Part shown: one piece after another, positions 12,901 to 25,100 of the stretch
Layout: each line of letters begins with the position of its first letter
Numbering within the stretch: position 1 is the first letter of the stretch
NCBI RefSeq assembly: GCF_964355755.1
Contig: NC_092679.1
Coordinates: 3,844,001-3,908,000 of the forward strand
Length of the DNA stretch: 64,000 nucleotides
Source of the DNA: Antedon mediterranea
Lineage: Eukaryota > Echinodermata > Crinoidea > Comatulida > Antedonidae
Reading direction: 5' to 3'
Position numbers and translations under genes: made by a program
The notes under the pieces: model-generated
Told to the model about the DNA's origin: nothing
Databases searched by the model: none
Seen by the model: the letters and a program-made list of their open reading frames with translations, nothing else

Positions 12901-13690
12901 CCCAACTACGACGACATCCTACCCTCAAATGGGTGTACCACCAGTAAACTACACAGCACCGCCTCCTGTACAACCACCATATAGCAATCCGTACACGGCA
13001 CCCCCTCCAGCAGTCCAACAGCCTTACAACCCAGCTTATACGCCTAGTCAACCAGGATATCAACAGCCGCACCAGCAACCGCCACCACAACAACCGCCAC
13101 CACAGCAGCCGCCACCACAGCAGCTGCCACCACAGCAACCCCCACCGGTTCAGAATACACAATATGGTTCCTACAGCTCGCAACCGTACTATGGAAGTAA
13201 TCCGACTCAGTCGACGCAACCGCCTCAATCTTATAACCAACCAAATACCTACAATCAGAACTATCCAAACCATAGAACACCGCCAGCTGCGTATTCTGGA
13301 CCGCCTCCAGCTCAAAGACCGCCAGTGGCTAATATGAATACCCCTCCACCAAACATGAACGTGCCACCACCTGCACCACCAGGTGGACACAGGCATGGCA
13401 TGCATCCACCCAACATGAGTGTACCGCCCCCTCCGCTGAGGAATGCGCCACCACCAGCTGTTCCTCGACAGATGGGGGGTCCTACTCCATCAAACTATAC
13501 TGGATATCCGCCACAGGATAAGCCAAGAGACTATCCTCCATCACAATACAGCAATTACGGTCATCCACCTCCTTCTCTACCACACCCTGCTAGGCCACCA
13601 CACCCACATAATATAGGTGGTTCACCTGCTCCCGGTTTGCCTACTATCAGGATAACAGGGAGGCCAGGCCTACACGGAAACAACAGATGA
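9935..13690 (+). CDS. CCNK: Cyclin K
   Basis: Eight coding exons: 9935-10071, 10165-10246, 10517-10648, 11164-11327, 11789-11958, 12116-12216, 12420-12459 and 12735-13690; 1782 nt, 593 aa plus stop. The start ATG follows a TTTACAG acceptor and begins [11 protein letters not shown]. Residues ~20-245 form the tandem cyclin fold, with the family signatures [66 protein letters not shown] and LYLAGRL. Residues ~262-593 are a Pro/Gln/Tyr/Asn-rich, probably disordered tail, as in vertebrate cyclin K. Cyclin K partners CDK12 and CDK13 in the nucleus to phosphorylate the RNA polymerase II C-terminal domain during elongation and DNA-damage gene expression. The 93-bp second intron (10072-10164) looks U12-type (see findings). 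The gene is head to head with the receptor and tail to tail with TTC13. Confidence 0.96.
10690..10862 (-). mobile_element. LINE 3'-end fragment in cyclin K intron
   Basis: On the minus strand this reads [18 protein letters not shown] followed by broken frames resembling a MADR-type tail, the pattern found at the C-terminus of many non-LTR retrotransposon ORFs. No complete domain remains. It lies antisense in the intron between exons ending 10648 and starting 11164. Confidence 0.5.
11375..11612 (-). mobile_element. tRNA-derived SINE, reverse copy
   Basis: The reverse complement matches the SINE at 18307-18598 across GCATTGCTTGTATCCT, CCAGGTGTACAAATGG, TATGGGAGTAGGTTTCC and GTTTGATCCAAAAATGAC, then TTATATAGCATTTC. 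The B-box equivalent (AGTTTGAATCT) is mutated. It sits in the cyclin K intron after exon 11164-11327. Confidence 0.65.
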
Positions 13691-13990
13691 ACGTAGCATG
13701 CATTAGTGTCAATTCAGGATTTCTAGGACAAAGCATGCCTTCTGTATATGAAGGAAATATTGGCGATACACATTAAATATTGACATCTATACAATTGACA
13801 GTTCCGCGATTGTTGACTATGAAATTGACTATGAAATTGTTTATACAATTTGAAATTAAATGCAGTACAGTAATTACTATACAATTTGGAAAATGGATAA
13901 ATATACTGGATTTAAATATATTATGTAAGACAAGTATAATCAATTTTCATGGTTACTTAATCTTGTACTGCCATAACTTAAATGTGTACA

Positions 13991-13996
13991 AATAAA
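13991..13996 (+). terminator. CCNK: Polyadenylation signal of cyclin K
   Basis: AATAAA about 300 bp after the cyclin K stop codon, in an AT-rich 3' region without competing features. A second AATAAA-like site lies near 14213. Confidence 0.55.
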
Positions 13997-13999
13997 ACC

Positions 14000-16148
14000 A
14001 CCAGTTTATGGTGTTAAAAGACAATGTTCTGTAATTTTGTTTACAAATATTTAAGGAAAGAATGCATGATGAAAGTGTTGGATATTGTGTACTACATGGG
14101 TCCTTTATATAATATACGCTATCGTTGTTATCGATGTATACATATCAACCAGTGTACCAAGTACATCAACAATAATAATTATTTCAGATCCCATTTATTT
14201 TTGCAATTTATCAAATAAAATAAGTATGCCAGCAGAAATACAATAAAAAAGTACAAATAAATTAAATTAATTTAAACAATCACAAACAGAAGTATAAACA
14301 TTTGTTTCTAATATATAATATAATAATTTAAAGTACTGATATTTTTTAATCTAATAATGCGGATTTAATTTTACAATATGAAAATCAAATCTAAAGTGAA
14401 AAATTGCCCTGCCTTTGGTTAAGTTTTAATTTAGGAATGCAACATTTGATGACTGGTTACCATGGCGATTTTGAAACATTCTTAAGCTCTGTCTACATTA
14501 TCAAACTTTATGTGACAAAAACATTTGATGTGCCCATATATGGACATGCTGATGTCATATCACTACCATATTTGGGCACATCACACTTTTTGTCAAACTA
14601 GTTTGATAGTGTAGACAGCATACCATTTAGAAATGCAACATTTATTACCATGGTGATTTTGAAACATATTAAGGCCATAATGCATCATGTTTTAACAGTG
14701 CATGAAGCCTGTTGGTTCAATCGAGTAAAAACTGTTTCAATTTTTTTTTCCAAAAATACAAATAACTTGTAAAATTCATATAAATTACTGAGCTTGTTGT
14801 ATTGTTTTTTAATACCTGAACCTCATTCACCACAGCAGCCAGAGTTTCTTTTTTCTTCAAACAAAATTAATACAAATCTTGGTATATATAGCTACAATTG
14901 AGCTATGTGAAATAACCTGATATTGGGGTCAAAAAGGCTGGCTGGCTGGCCCCTTTTGCATAGGTTTTTGAACCATAAATCACAGATATCTATATTCTAT
15001 GTAGTAGAACCTAGAAATACAGTACCTTTATTATTTATTTTAATATAAAAAGTGATTGTGTATTATATGAAATGTGTAAAACAAAAATCTGGATGGAATT
15101 GCATAATGTGACCTTAAATCAGTTAACCTTTCACCGGTAACCATTCACCTGTAATCTACATCTAATAAACTATGTTCACACAAATTAAACAGAAAACTCG
15201 AATGTGAACCCAGTAAGCTCTCAATGCAAACAAACTCATAACAAAAGTCCAATACAATTTTCTTTTACATTAAATCAATTTTCTTTCAGTAATACTTATA
15301 CGAGACAGTGCTTCTATCTTAATCAAGGTCTTGGAATTTAAAAATTTTTTCTAAAATAATTTAAAATATATTTGTTGTATATTTTTTTCTAAATAATTTG
15401 ATTGCATAGTGGTTTTTCCACCTTGCTTAAAAAAAGTCAAGATTTACGGGTTGTTGAAAATGAAGATATCTTGATATAAAATTATTAATAGAACCAATTT
15501 TTAGATTTAATACTTGAACTTTTTTGCGGTGAAGTTATTTCACTTTTTTTAGTAATGAATATGACTGATGAAAAGTATGATTTAATCACAATGAACTCTC
15601 AGGCTTCTGTGAACAATTTTTTTAAACTGTTGCGGTACTTTTGAAACAAGCATTGAATGTTTCAATTATAATCTATTCTTCATTAGAATAATTTTTGTAT
15701 CTAAATTGATTTATACTGTTTTTGTATTGCAACTTATTTTGTTCTTTCATTATGACCTCATGTGCTAAAACAATTTCAAATGTTCAAAATGCTATTAAAA
15801 TTTAACTACAGTACTAAGCTTTAACATTTGCACATAAAATTTGTTTGAAAAATGTAGGAACAGTTTGAAAATGAACAATTATTTTATACAACCTAAATCA
15901 GGTTTTTCAATCTCTGAGTTTGCAATTTTGTAGTCTAGTGAAACATTTGTAGAGAAATAGATAATTATTTAAATATTTTTTTAAGGCACTTTCTTTGTCC
16001 CATAAGAAAATATACATTTTTACAGCCTGTTAAAAGTTAAAAGAGATAAAATTGCACAATAAAATTATACTGTAGTTCAACCATCTCGGACGATAATTGT
16101 AAAAGACCCTGATCGTTGGCAGATCAATATCGCAGCAAGTCATGTGAC
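14000..16148. other. Convergent intergenic region between cyclin K and TTC13
   Basis: AT-rich, with poly-A and poly-T runs. It holds one MITE (14485-14619) flanked by two diverged copies of a ~40-bp block (ATGCAACATTT ... ACCATGGYGATTTTGAAAC, 14437-14480 and 14631-14672). The right part is probably the TTC13 3' UTR. No exon or RNA gene was recognised. Confidence 0.5.
14485..14619. mobile_element. AGCTCTGTCTACAC foldback MITE, copy 2
   Basis: Starts AGCTCTGTCTACATTATC after TTA, and ends TTTGATAGTGTAGACAGC. The centre carries TGTGCCCATATATGGACATG and GTCATATCACTACCATAT. Nearly full length (~135 bp). Confidence 0.85.
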
Positions 16149-19100
16149 CTAAAAACACATTTGGCACGAGTCAGCTCCCACATTCAGCGCTTCCAACATT
16201 GTTCGCAACGATGGAAATGTTTTTGAAACGGTTGGTAATGATGATAAATTAAGTGAAGTTCTGAGAAAATAAAGAAACAAATGTCTTCTGTAAATATATG
16301 AAGAAACTATCCAATAAATATCTGATCACTTGACCCAGGTTGACCTGTTAAGCTCTCTCTACAATCTCAAACTAAGTGTTATGTGCCCAAATATTGTAGT
16401 AATATACCCAAATATGACATCATCATGTCCATATATGGAAACATTACATTTTTTTGTCACATAAAGTTTACAACACTAGTTCATCCTCTTATATTTATCT
16501 CCCAAAACACAGGACCACTATACTTCACCAAAGTATTAGATACTCTGGTGCAAAATGTTTTGCCTCTTTCGTTCCAAAACATACAAAATGTAAATAGTTT
16601 TAAAAAGAATGCAAAATATTATTTATTATCAAATGATACTTAGCGGCCATGATTTTGTAATATATTTACCTTTAACAATTGAAAATGTATTAATACGATT
16701 TATACTGCAATTGAAATGTACCGCTTGATGTCTTATTGTTATTTTAATTTCTGTAATTTATATGTATATATATTTTGTTTACTTTTGTCTGTTTTGTTTT
16801 GGCGTCCCTGACACAAGCATTTGCTCTATTGGTGACGCCACCATTTTGGAAATAAATGGTGGCGTGTGTGGACAGAGCTTTAGGCAACAATGAAATATAC
16901 TCACGGCTGAATGTTCATCCAGCCCCTTGAAAGACTTGCAAATGTTTCGTGATTTCCAGCAAGGATAGCCTCGATATCCATCACTTTTCCTTTAGGAATT
17001 TTCCCAGTAACCTCTTTGCCAATAGCTAAGACCAGACCAATGGCTACTGTATATGCTACAACACTAAAAGTAAACAAAATGGTATACAAAATGATAATTA
17101 AAATATCTTCTTTTCAGAAACTGGGAAATAAAAGCATTTTGGGTGTTTGTGATGTCCAGACCAGATATACATGATGAGCATTCAGTAGTATATACACACA
17201 TTAGTCTAGTATAGGTTCTAAACTGAAATTATTAACAAGATAAATACTTTCATATGTATAATACATGAGCTCGTATTTTCATAGTATTTAGACAAAAATT
17301 GAACGTAGACTGCTGGTGGACTAACATAAAAAAGACAATAACTACAGTCTTGGGGCACACATTTGCAAATGATATTATATTAACATTATATTGCCATCCA
17401 ATGGTCATCCTACCTACAAATGTGATGTACAGTCAACTCTCCCAATACTGGACACCTTTGGGCCGGCCAAATAAGTCTGGTTTTCCGGAAAGTCTGGTAT
17501 TCGGAATGTGTTTTTAATGGTAAATATAAATTTGGGACCTTTTGGTCTTCAAAAAAAGTCTGGTATTGGGAGAGTTTCTGGTTTTCAGAGAGTCCGGTAT
17601 TGGGAGAGTTGACTGACCAATGTACTATATTATACATCAAAACAGACAATAAATATACTTACCTACTTCCCCTTGATAAGGGCATAAGATTGTAAAAATA
17701 GTACACCATTGACAGGATTAAATTTGTAATTCGTTCCAGCTCCTGTACGGAATAAATAAATATCCATTTTCTATATATTCAATCTCATGTATTTCATTTC
17801 ATATGTGATGGCTACATCATAAACTTTAAACTAACCTTCCAAGATACAGGCACACATGTGACACACATGTTTTACTATATTATGGAATTTGCCTATGATA
17901 CTGGTATGATATATTATATTACAAATACTTACAGATTCTTTGATAGGCCCATGAGCCTTTTTCATTTCCTCCGTCAAACTCTGCCAAATATAATCTAATT
18001 CCACATAGTACTGATCTGTCCGTTTTTTCGTAGTCGCCGTGTCAAGTGAAAAGAGAACGTTCCCAGATCTTAAAAATAAATAGCACAAAATGTTAGAAAT
18101 GTTTCGCAAATGGTAGATATTGATGGTGATGACTCTGTCCACAAACAAAATGTGATGTGCCCATATATGGACATGATAATGTCATATCACTACCATATTT
18201 GGGTATATATCACTACCATATTTGGGTATATATCACTACCATATTTTGGGCACATCACACTTTTTTTTGCCAAACAAGTTTCATATATATAGTATAGACA
18301 AGAGCTTATGGTTGACGTTGGACTACTGATCGTGAGATCGAGGTTCGAATCCAACTCTAGCCGCATTGCTTGTATCCTTAGGCAAGATACTTTACTTACG
18401 TTTACCTCTCTCCACCCAGGTGTATAAATGGGTACCCGGTAAGATCAAGACACAACTTTGCGCTGATTACTAGCTGCATTATGGGAGTATATTTCCATAC
18501 GTGTTTGATCCAAAAAATGACTGGGGTAATAATGTTCAGCGCTTAGAGAAGCTTGCTTGTAGAGCGCTATATAAGAATGAACTATTATTATTATTAAGAG
18601 CTTTACAAACAAAAATTACATTATTATTGAAGATTACACAATGATGCAAAGCATTAGACTGGTCCAAGTCATCCCAAAAATATAAACTTCTCTCATAATA
18701 TTATGAATTGCAATTATAAAATATAATGAACAGCAATACAACTTACACGTCACCTGTTAAAGCAAAAATAGATCCTTCTAATCTTTTATTTGAATCTTTA
18801 TAACCAGCAATCTTTGTTGACACCATGAACCCGGGACCAATAGGCGTGGTCATCTTAATCTTTTTGACAACTTTTAGTAACTGTTCACAGTTATCCACTT
18901 TATCTATAGCATTGATGAGTTTTTCTTCTGGTTTTCCTAGTCTGCAAAAGTAAAAATAGAGAATTCTTGATTACATAATTTAATTGAAGATAAAATTTAA
19001 GCTTAACACGTTCACTGCCACGGCGTATTTATACGTCAAAAATTGCGTGTGGCTACTTGCCAAGACGTAATACTACGTCAAAATCGTAGCACTTTTGTAT

Positions 19101-22100
19101 TGTATGTAGAATCGCTGGCAGTGGTGATTGGAACAGGAATTATCACATGGCAGTTTATGAATGATGTACGTAAACGATAATCTAAAAATAAATGTCATAT
19201 GTTTGTTTGTGTTTATTCCCTCATGCATGGAATATGGCGCCCTCATACTCAATATAATCATCTCAAACGGGACTTGGCACTGGGACAGAAATTACGGAAA
19301 ATGCCTTGGCAGTCAATGTGTTAAGAACAAAATGTTAAGTTTACTATAATTTTCAAATGCAACCTTATAATGTTTACTATTTTGACATTTGTTCTTTGTA
19401 TTTGTATCCGTTCTGTTTTTGGTGAATTTTTCTGTTGGTTTGGGTTTCTAAATAAAATAAAAATAAAATAGACTGTCTGTTCTGTGAAAACAGATTATAT
19501 TACCGTATATAGCTTTCAGAAAATTAAATAATTTGATGAAAGTGAAATTGATAAATGTAAATTTATCAGATATTGGTCATTCCATGCCAGAAGGTGGCAA
19601 TTGGCAATAGGACTTTGATGTAAGAAAACACTCTTTAGGATTCATATACAGGATGTTGTGATAAGGGATGACACTCCACCCCTCCCTTTTTTTGGGAGCT
19701 AAAATAAAATCATAAACTAACTTTTGATTAACAATAATGTATTAATATTATTTTAAAAAGCCTGGATTCACCCCTGTGTTTTCAGAGGAAACAAATTTCA
19801 CTATGGATTAAACGTATACAATTTACACTAGTAATACGTATCCTAATCGTGTTAATACATTTAAGACCAACCAAATAATTTTTATATACAGGATACAGCA
19901 GTTTTACAAAAGCACACACTGAATATTAAATACTACAAGTATACAGCAACACTACAAACCAAGAATAACAGGGTTTATCACAAATAGCGTGAACGATGCA
20001 TGATGGGAAGGAATTGGGAGGGAATTGGAAGGAATAACGTACCAGTATATTAAAAACTTTATATACTGGTGGTGGCGCTTGCTCCCAATTCCATCCCACC
20101 ATGCATCGCTCACACTATTTGCTATAAACCTTATAAAATAAAACTTTTTTTTAAGCAAAATTTTACATTTTGATGCTACATATGACTTTTTACTTGCTTT
20201 AATAAAATATAAAGTTAATTCTATTTAAAAAATTTATATTTAACGTAAACATTGCAAATAATATTTTTAATCTACCAAAACGAAAATTATGAAATGTGCG
20301 AGACTTCTAGTCAAGTGAATTCTCATCATGCGTAAGGTAACTATAACATTGCAAGAATTGATGGACCAGGGCCCCTACAGAGTATTTTATTTCACAGAGC
20401 ATAGTGTCATATTAATATTAAGGCTGTTAAACCATGCTATGGGTTAAATCGATACTTTACACAGACATAGGCTCTTCACTGTATGATGATAAACAACTAA
20501 AAATGATTATTAAGCATGACAATTGCATTGTTGCAGTGAGTCTATTGTTATCTATTTCAAGTGAGCAAATGACAAATAAAAACTAACTAGCCAATTTAGC
20601 ATTGGTGTGTACTGTATGTTACTTTTTACAATTTTTTTACAATAGCAATAATCGCCATAAATAAATACATAAAATTATAATCTGTATTTTTCATTTTTAT
20701 TGTTGTTTGTTCTATAAAGCCTAAATTATTATTATTTTATAATTATTATGCAAGTAATGAAATTTTATGAGTTGGATGGTGAAAATATTTCATGAGTTGA
20801 AAAATTGCTCTATTTTTAACGAGGTGCATAGAGCATGTTCATTATCACTATTAGATATCACTTTTCGTTAGACAGGGCTAATTTCAAAATAACACGTGAT
20901 GCGTAAATTAACCAATCAAATTGCAACAATACAATCAGGTGTGTTATAATATATAATAATAATGGAATAATTGTTACTACAGTCTTCCAAAACCATTCAG
21001 TCAATATTTCAATGTATCTGGTCCGGTTAAAAGTTGATTATACCATTGAGCTATGACTCTATGGCCAGTTAACAGCACTTTCTCTGCTCTGAGCCACACC
21101 AACTATTCTAACTCTATCTCTTTATTAATTGATGACAACAAATAATTTTGTGCAGAATACAAAGCTGAAGGCATTGAGTGGTGTAAAGAAACAGTGAATA
21201 CGTGACAAAAGCAAGTCAAGTGACAAGTTAAAGCTTGGTTCCCACGTGGACGCAGCACAAGGACGTAACCGCACTACAAGTAATTTGACCAATCATGACG
21301 CGATGGACCAACCAAACTGTCGTCTGCGATTTGTCAACTTACTTGCGTTGTGCCTACATCTAAGTGGTAACCAAACTAAATGCAGCAACACAATATGATA
21401 TATTACCGGTTACACTGACGGTCCTGGCAACACCCGCATGATACGGATGGCTGTATGATGCTGAGTGAATGTAGACAAACAACAAACAAACAAACATAAT
21501 TACACAGTTCTAATTACACTAATTGTTCTGTTATGTTAATTAGGTATGATATTACTAATTATTGGGGAGGGGGGTGTACCATCACTTCACAATGTTAAAT
21601 TTGTATTCCGAAGCTATAAGAAACCCAATCATGCCGCTCCACAGAGCAAGCATACAGGTCATTTAATTCATTAAAAAAAAATTGAAGTATTTCAAAGACT
21701 TCAAAGCTATAGTAAAATCCTTAAAGATGTATTGTCCCTTTGACTAATTCCGAAAAAAAAAAACACAAATTAGAAAAAATGTGGGTCATTTTGAAGTATC
21801 ATAATAGTTATTAACTTCCACCAAAAAAAAAAATAAATAAAATAAATCATTTAACTGAAATACAGACGTTTTTCAAAGACTTCAAAGCTATAGTAAAATC
21901 CTTAAAGATGTATTGTCCCTTTGTCAAATTCCCAAAAAATAAAAATTAGAAGATTTCGAAAAAAAAGTGGGTCATTTTGAAGTATCATAATAGTTATTAA
22001 CTTTCCCCAAAAATTAGTCGAAAAAAAAAATTATTTAACTGAAATACAGACGTTTTTTAGTTTAAACAAAAACTGTGACTTCCAGTCAAAGTTTTCGATC

Positions 22101-25100
22101 AAAACATATCTCATAATGCAACGCACTTGTTTGGCTACTCTGTATGCATAATCATAAAACTTCCTCGCGATCTGTGTGAAAACACCTTCTCAACCGTGAC
22201 GAGTTGTAAACAATCCCAATTAGCACCATGCATAATGCATACTCATGGTTTGAAATCTTTGTTTACTTTCGCTCGCCACAAATTCCAGACGAAATGTAAT
22301 CAAATTAATTTACCTGTTAATTACGTAAACTTGTTGTTTTTGGCTCCAAATTTCGACTTAAAGTGAATAACTTTAATATTACTTTGATATGGCCAATTTA
22401 AATTTTTTGTGTTTCAAGGGACAATAATCTTTAATATGAGCCTACAATGTAAATTTTTCCAGTATTATTCTTAAAAAGCAATATATATGACGCATTATTT
22501 ACTCACCCATGTTGGACAACCATTTTTTTTGTAAGATTAAAAATAACATCAAAATATTTTGCAAATCTCATATTGAACAGCTGACCTCTCTGTAAGTTCA
22601 TGTGTGTGTTGTACCCTGCTTGGAAACTTGTTTGTGGCATCATATCAAGCCACATGATTGGTTGTTCTGGATCAACGATACTGTAAAAGAAAAAATTGTA
22701 ATTAATAGTCTCATTCTAGTATTAAGCTCTGTCTACACTATGAAACTTTATGTGTCATGTCAACAAAATGTGATGTGCCCATATATGGACATGATGATGT
22801 CATATCACTACCATATTTGGGTACATCACACTTTTTGTCGCATAAAATTTGATAGTGTAGACAGAGATTTAGAGTGGAGTTTTTTTTTCCAAATGGCAGT
22901 CAGGTCTAAAGTGTATGTTAAAGCTTTGCACCAATTTTTATTTCTACTTCTCTGTACTTTTTCTTGATAATTACATGTCTTCAATTTCTTTATTTTCACA
23001 CAAAAACACTTGTACATGGAGGATGCATATTTTAAGATCAGATCTTTAAGCAAATAATGCACCATTGAAAAATAAACATTGAAAATAAAAAATAAGCAAT
23101 GAATTAAAAAAAAAACGTTATTTATAATTAATTTAATTAGGCTTATAACTAACGTTCTCCATCTGATTGCAATGTTGAAAACATCTCTCCACGTAAATCT
23201 TTTTCCATAAACACTTTTGAATGATCGTGGCATTTTCCAGAATTGTTTCACGTGTTGCGCAACATCAATAGCGGCCAGACCCATAGCGAGGTGAACCCGC
23301 TTGCTAGGTAGGAAACCATCGGCGTCATACTGGGTCAATGGCCCTACCATTGCTCCTTTGCATATCAACTTTTGAGCATCATCGCTGAGTTCCTCGAATG
23401 AGATTGCCTCTACATCCCTGTTATTAAAACAAAATTATGTTATTTTTAGAATCACTAGTTAATAATAATAGTTAAGTATAATGCTTTTCCTTCCTACCAA
23501 ATTAGTACATCATTGTCATCTTAAACATTATGTATGTTATCTTTGATACAAATCATTTTAGTTTGTAAAGCTCTGTCTACACTATCAAACTAGTGTGATG
23601 TGCCCAAATATGGTAGTGATATGGCCAAATATGGTAGTGATATGATGTCATCATGTCCATATATGGGCACATCATATTTTTTTGTCAAATAAAGTTTGAT
23701 AGTGTAGACAGAGCTTAAGAGCATTTTTTAACCTTTGTGCACTTATAATTGTTTGTGATGCATCAGTATTTGTTTCCTGGAATTTTGGTTTTTCATTAAA
23801 AGTTTTGATTAAATAAATTTTATTATATTGTATTGTTCAACATACATAACTCAACATAATGTGCTGCGATGTTATTTATATGTGCATAAAATATAATAAT
23901 ACTATAGTAATATTATATATAAAATATAATTATAATATACAGTAGTAATATATAATAATAAAAATTCAATCAATTAATCTCAAAAAGTAGAAAAATTTCA
24001 TTTTATTAGTCAAACTTACTCAATATCTGGAGACAACCCAGGCTGCTCAACATAATTAAAATGCTGAAACGGGAGACTTTTGACCCAGCGGTCCTTAAAT
24101 ATAGGATCTAGATCCAGTCCGATGCTATAGTCTTGAAACGGACTGTCCAGATGAGAGTGAAGATACCGTGAATACTCTAGAATCAGAATACAAAAACTAT
24201 TAGTTTAAAATTTAGTACTAAATTCTGAAATTGTGTAGTTTGCAGAATCTGCCAATGAATTAATTAGTTGGCATATGTTTGTTGCATTGTATTTAAGTTA
24301 AGCCTATGTTTCTAGTGTTTTATTCTAAACTAAGCTTACCTCTTAAATACATAGCTTTTGTGTGCTCATTACTGAATATAGCATGATGGTGGTGTATTTG
24401 ATGCTGTACCATCAGTTTTGCATTTGACTTGATGGCCTCAAAGTATTGGCCGACAGCGGCATATGAAAGACCTTTCATATACTGGCATACGTCGTTGTGA
24501 GGCTCTAAGGCTAAGCAGGCCTAGAAAAAAATGAGATAAACAAGTAATTTATAGCTTTTTTCCAATGAAGGTCAAGAGAGTGTAATTAGTCTAGAAAAAC
24601 TTTCTGGGAAAATGGTAAGAGAAACAGCTGAGATGATGATACTGGTCTGGTAAAATATCTAGGTATTAGAAACTGTAAAAAATTTGGAAGAAAAACCATA
24701 GCCATATTAACTATTCATATCTTTGTTTCTTTGACATGTATAGACAGTGAGGAAAACATTCTGGGAAAATGGTAGGAGGAAACATGTGAGAGGAAACTGG
24801 TCTGGTAAAATTGGTAAAATAGCTAGATATAAACTGGAAGAAGAACCATAGCCATATTAACTATTTTATATCTTTTCTTCCTTGACATGTTCAGGCAATG
24901 GGTAAAATGTTTACAAATACTCATATCTATGATATGATCCACTAAAAATTAAGTTACTAAGAGTCCGTTCGGACGTAAAAATTTACACATGTAATAGTCG
25001 CGTGTTTGTACATTTTGAGATAAACCTGTTTAAAAAACCCAACTCATGAGGTGGATTGTTCAAGTACACCTTTCCGCAAGCTCAGTAATCACAAGATAAG

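Noticed and set aside
12761-13405. 214-residue open frame antisense to the cyclin K last exon (Trp/Arg-rich), and a second antisense frame at 13044-13280
   Set aside because: Mirror images of the Pro/Gln-rich repeat coding sequence on the plus strand; no splice sites, start context or recognisable domain.
18342-18352. B-box sequence considered as a tRNA gene
   Set aside because: No complete cloverleaf, and the sequence continues into a SINE body that recurs at 11375-11612.
21408-21461. Possible extra TTC13 exon with a good acceptor; one frame reads HHTAIRIMRVLPGPSV
   Set aside because: That frame is out of phase with the flanking exons by one base, while the in-phase frame is not TTC13-like. 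Skipping it joins ..VVQHG to LGKPEEK.., which fits the vertebrate protein length. A rare alternative exon cannot be excluded.
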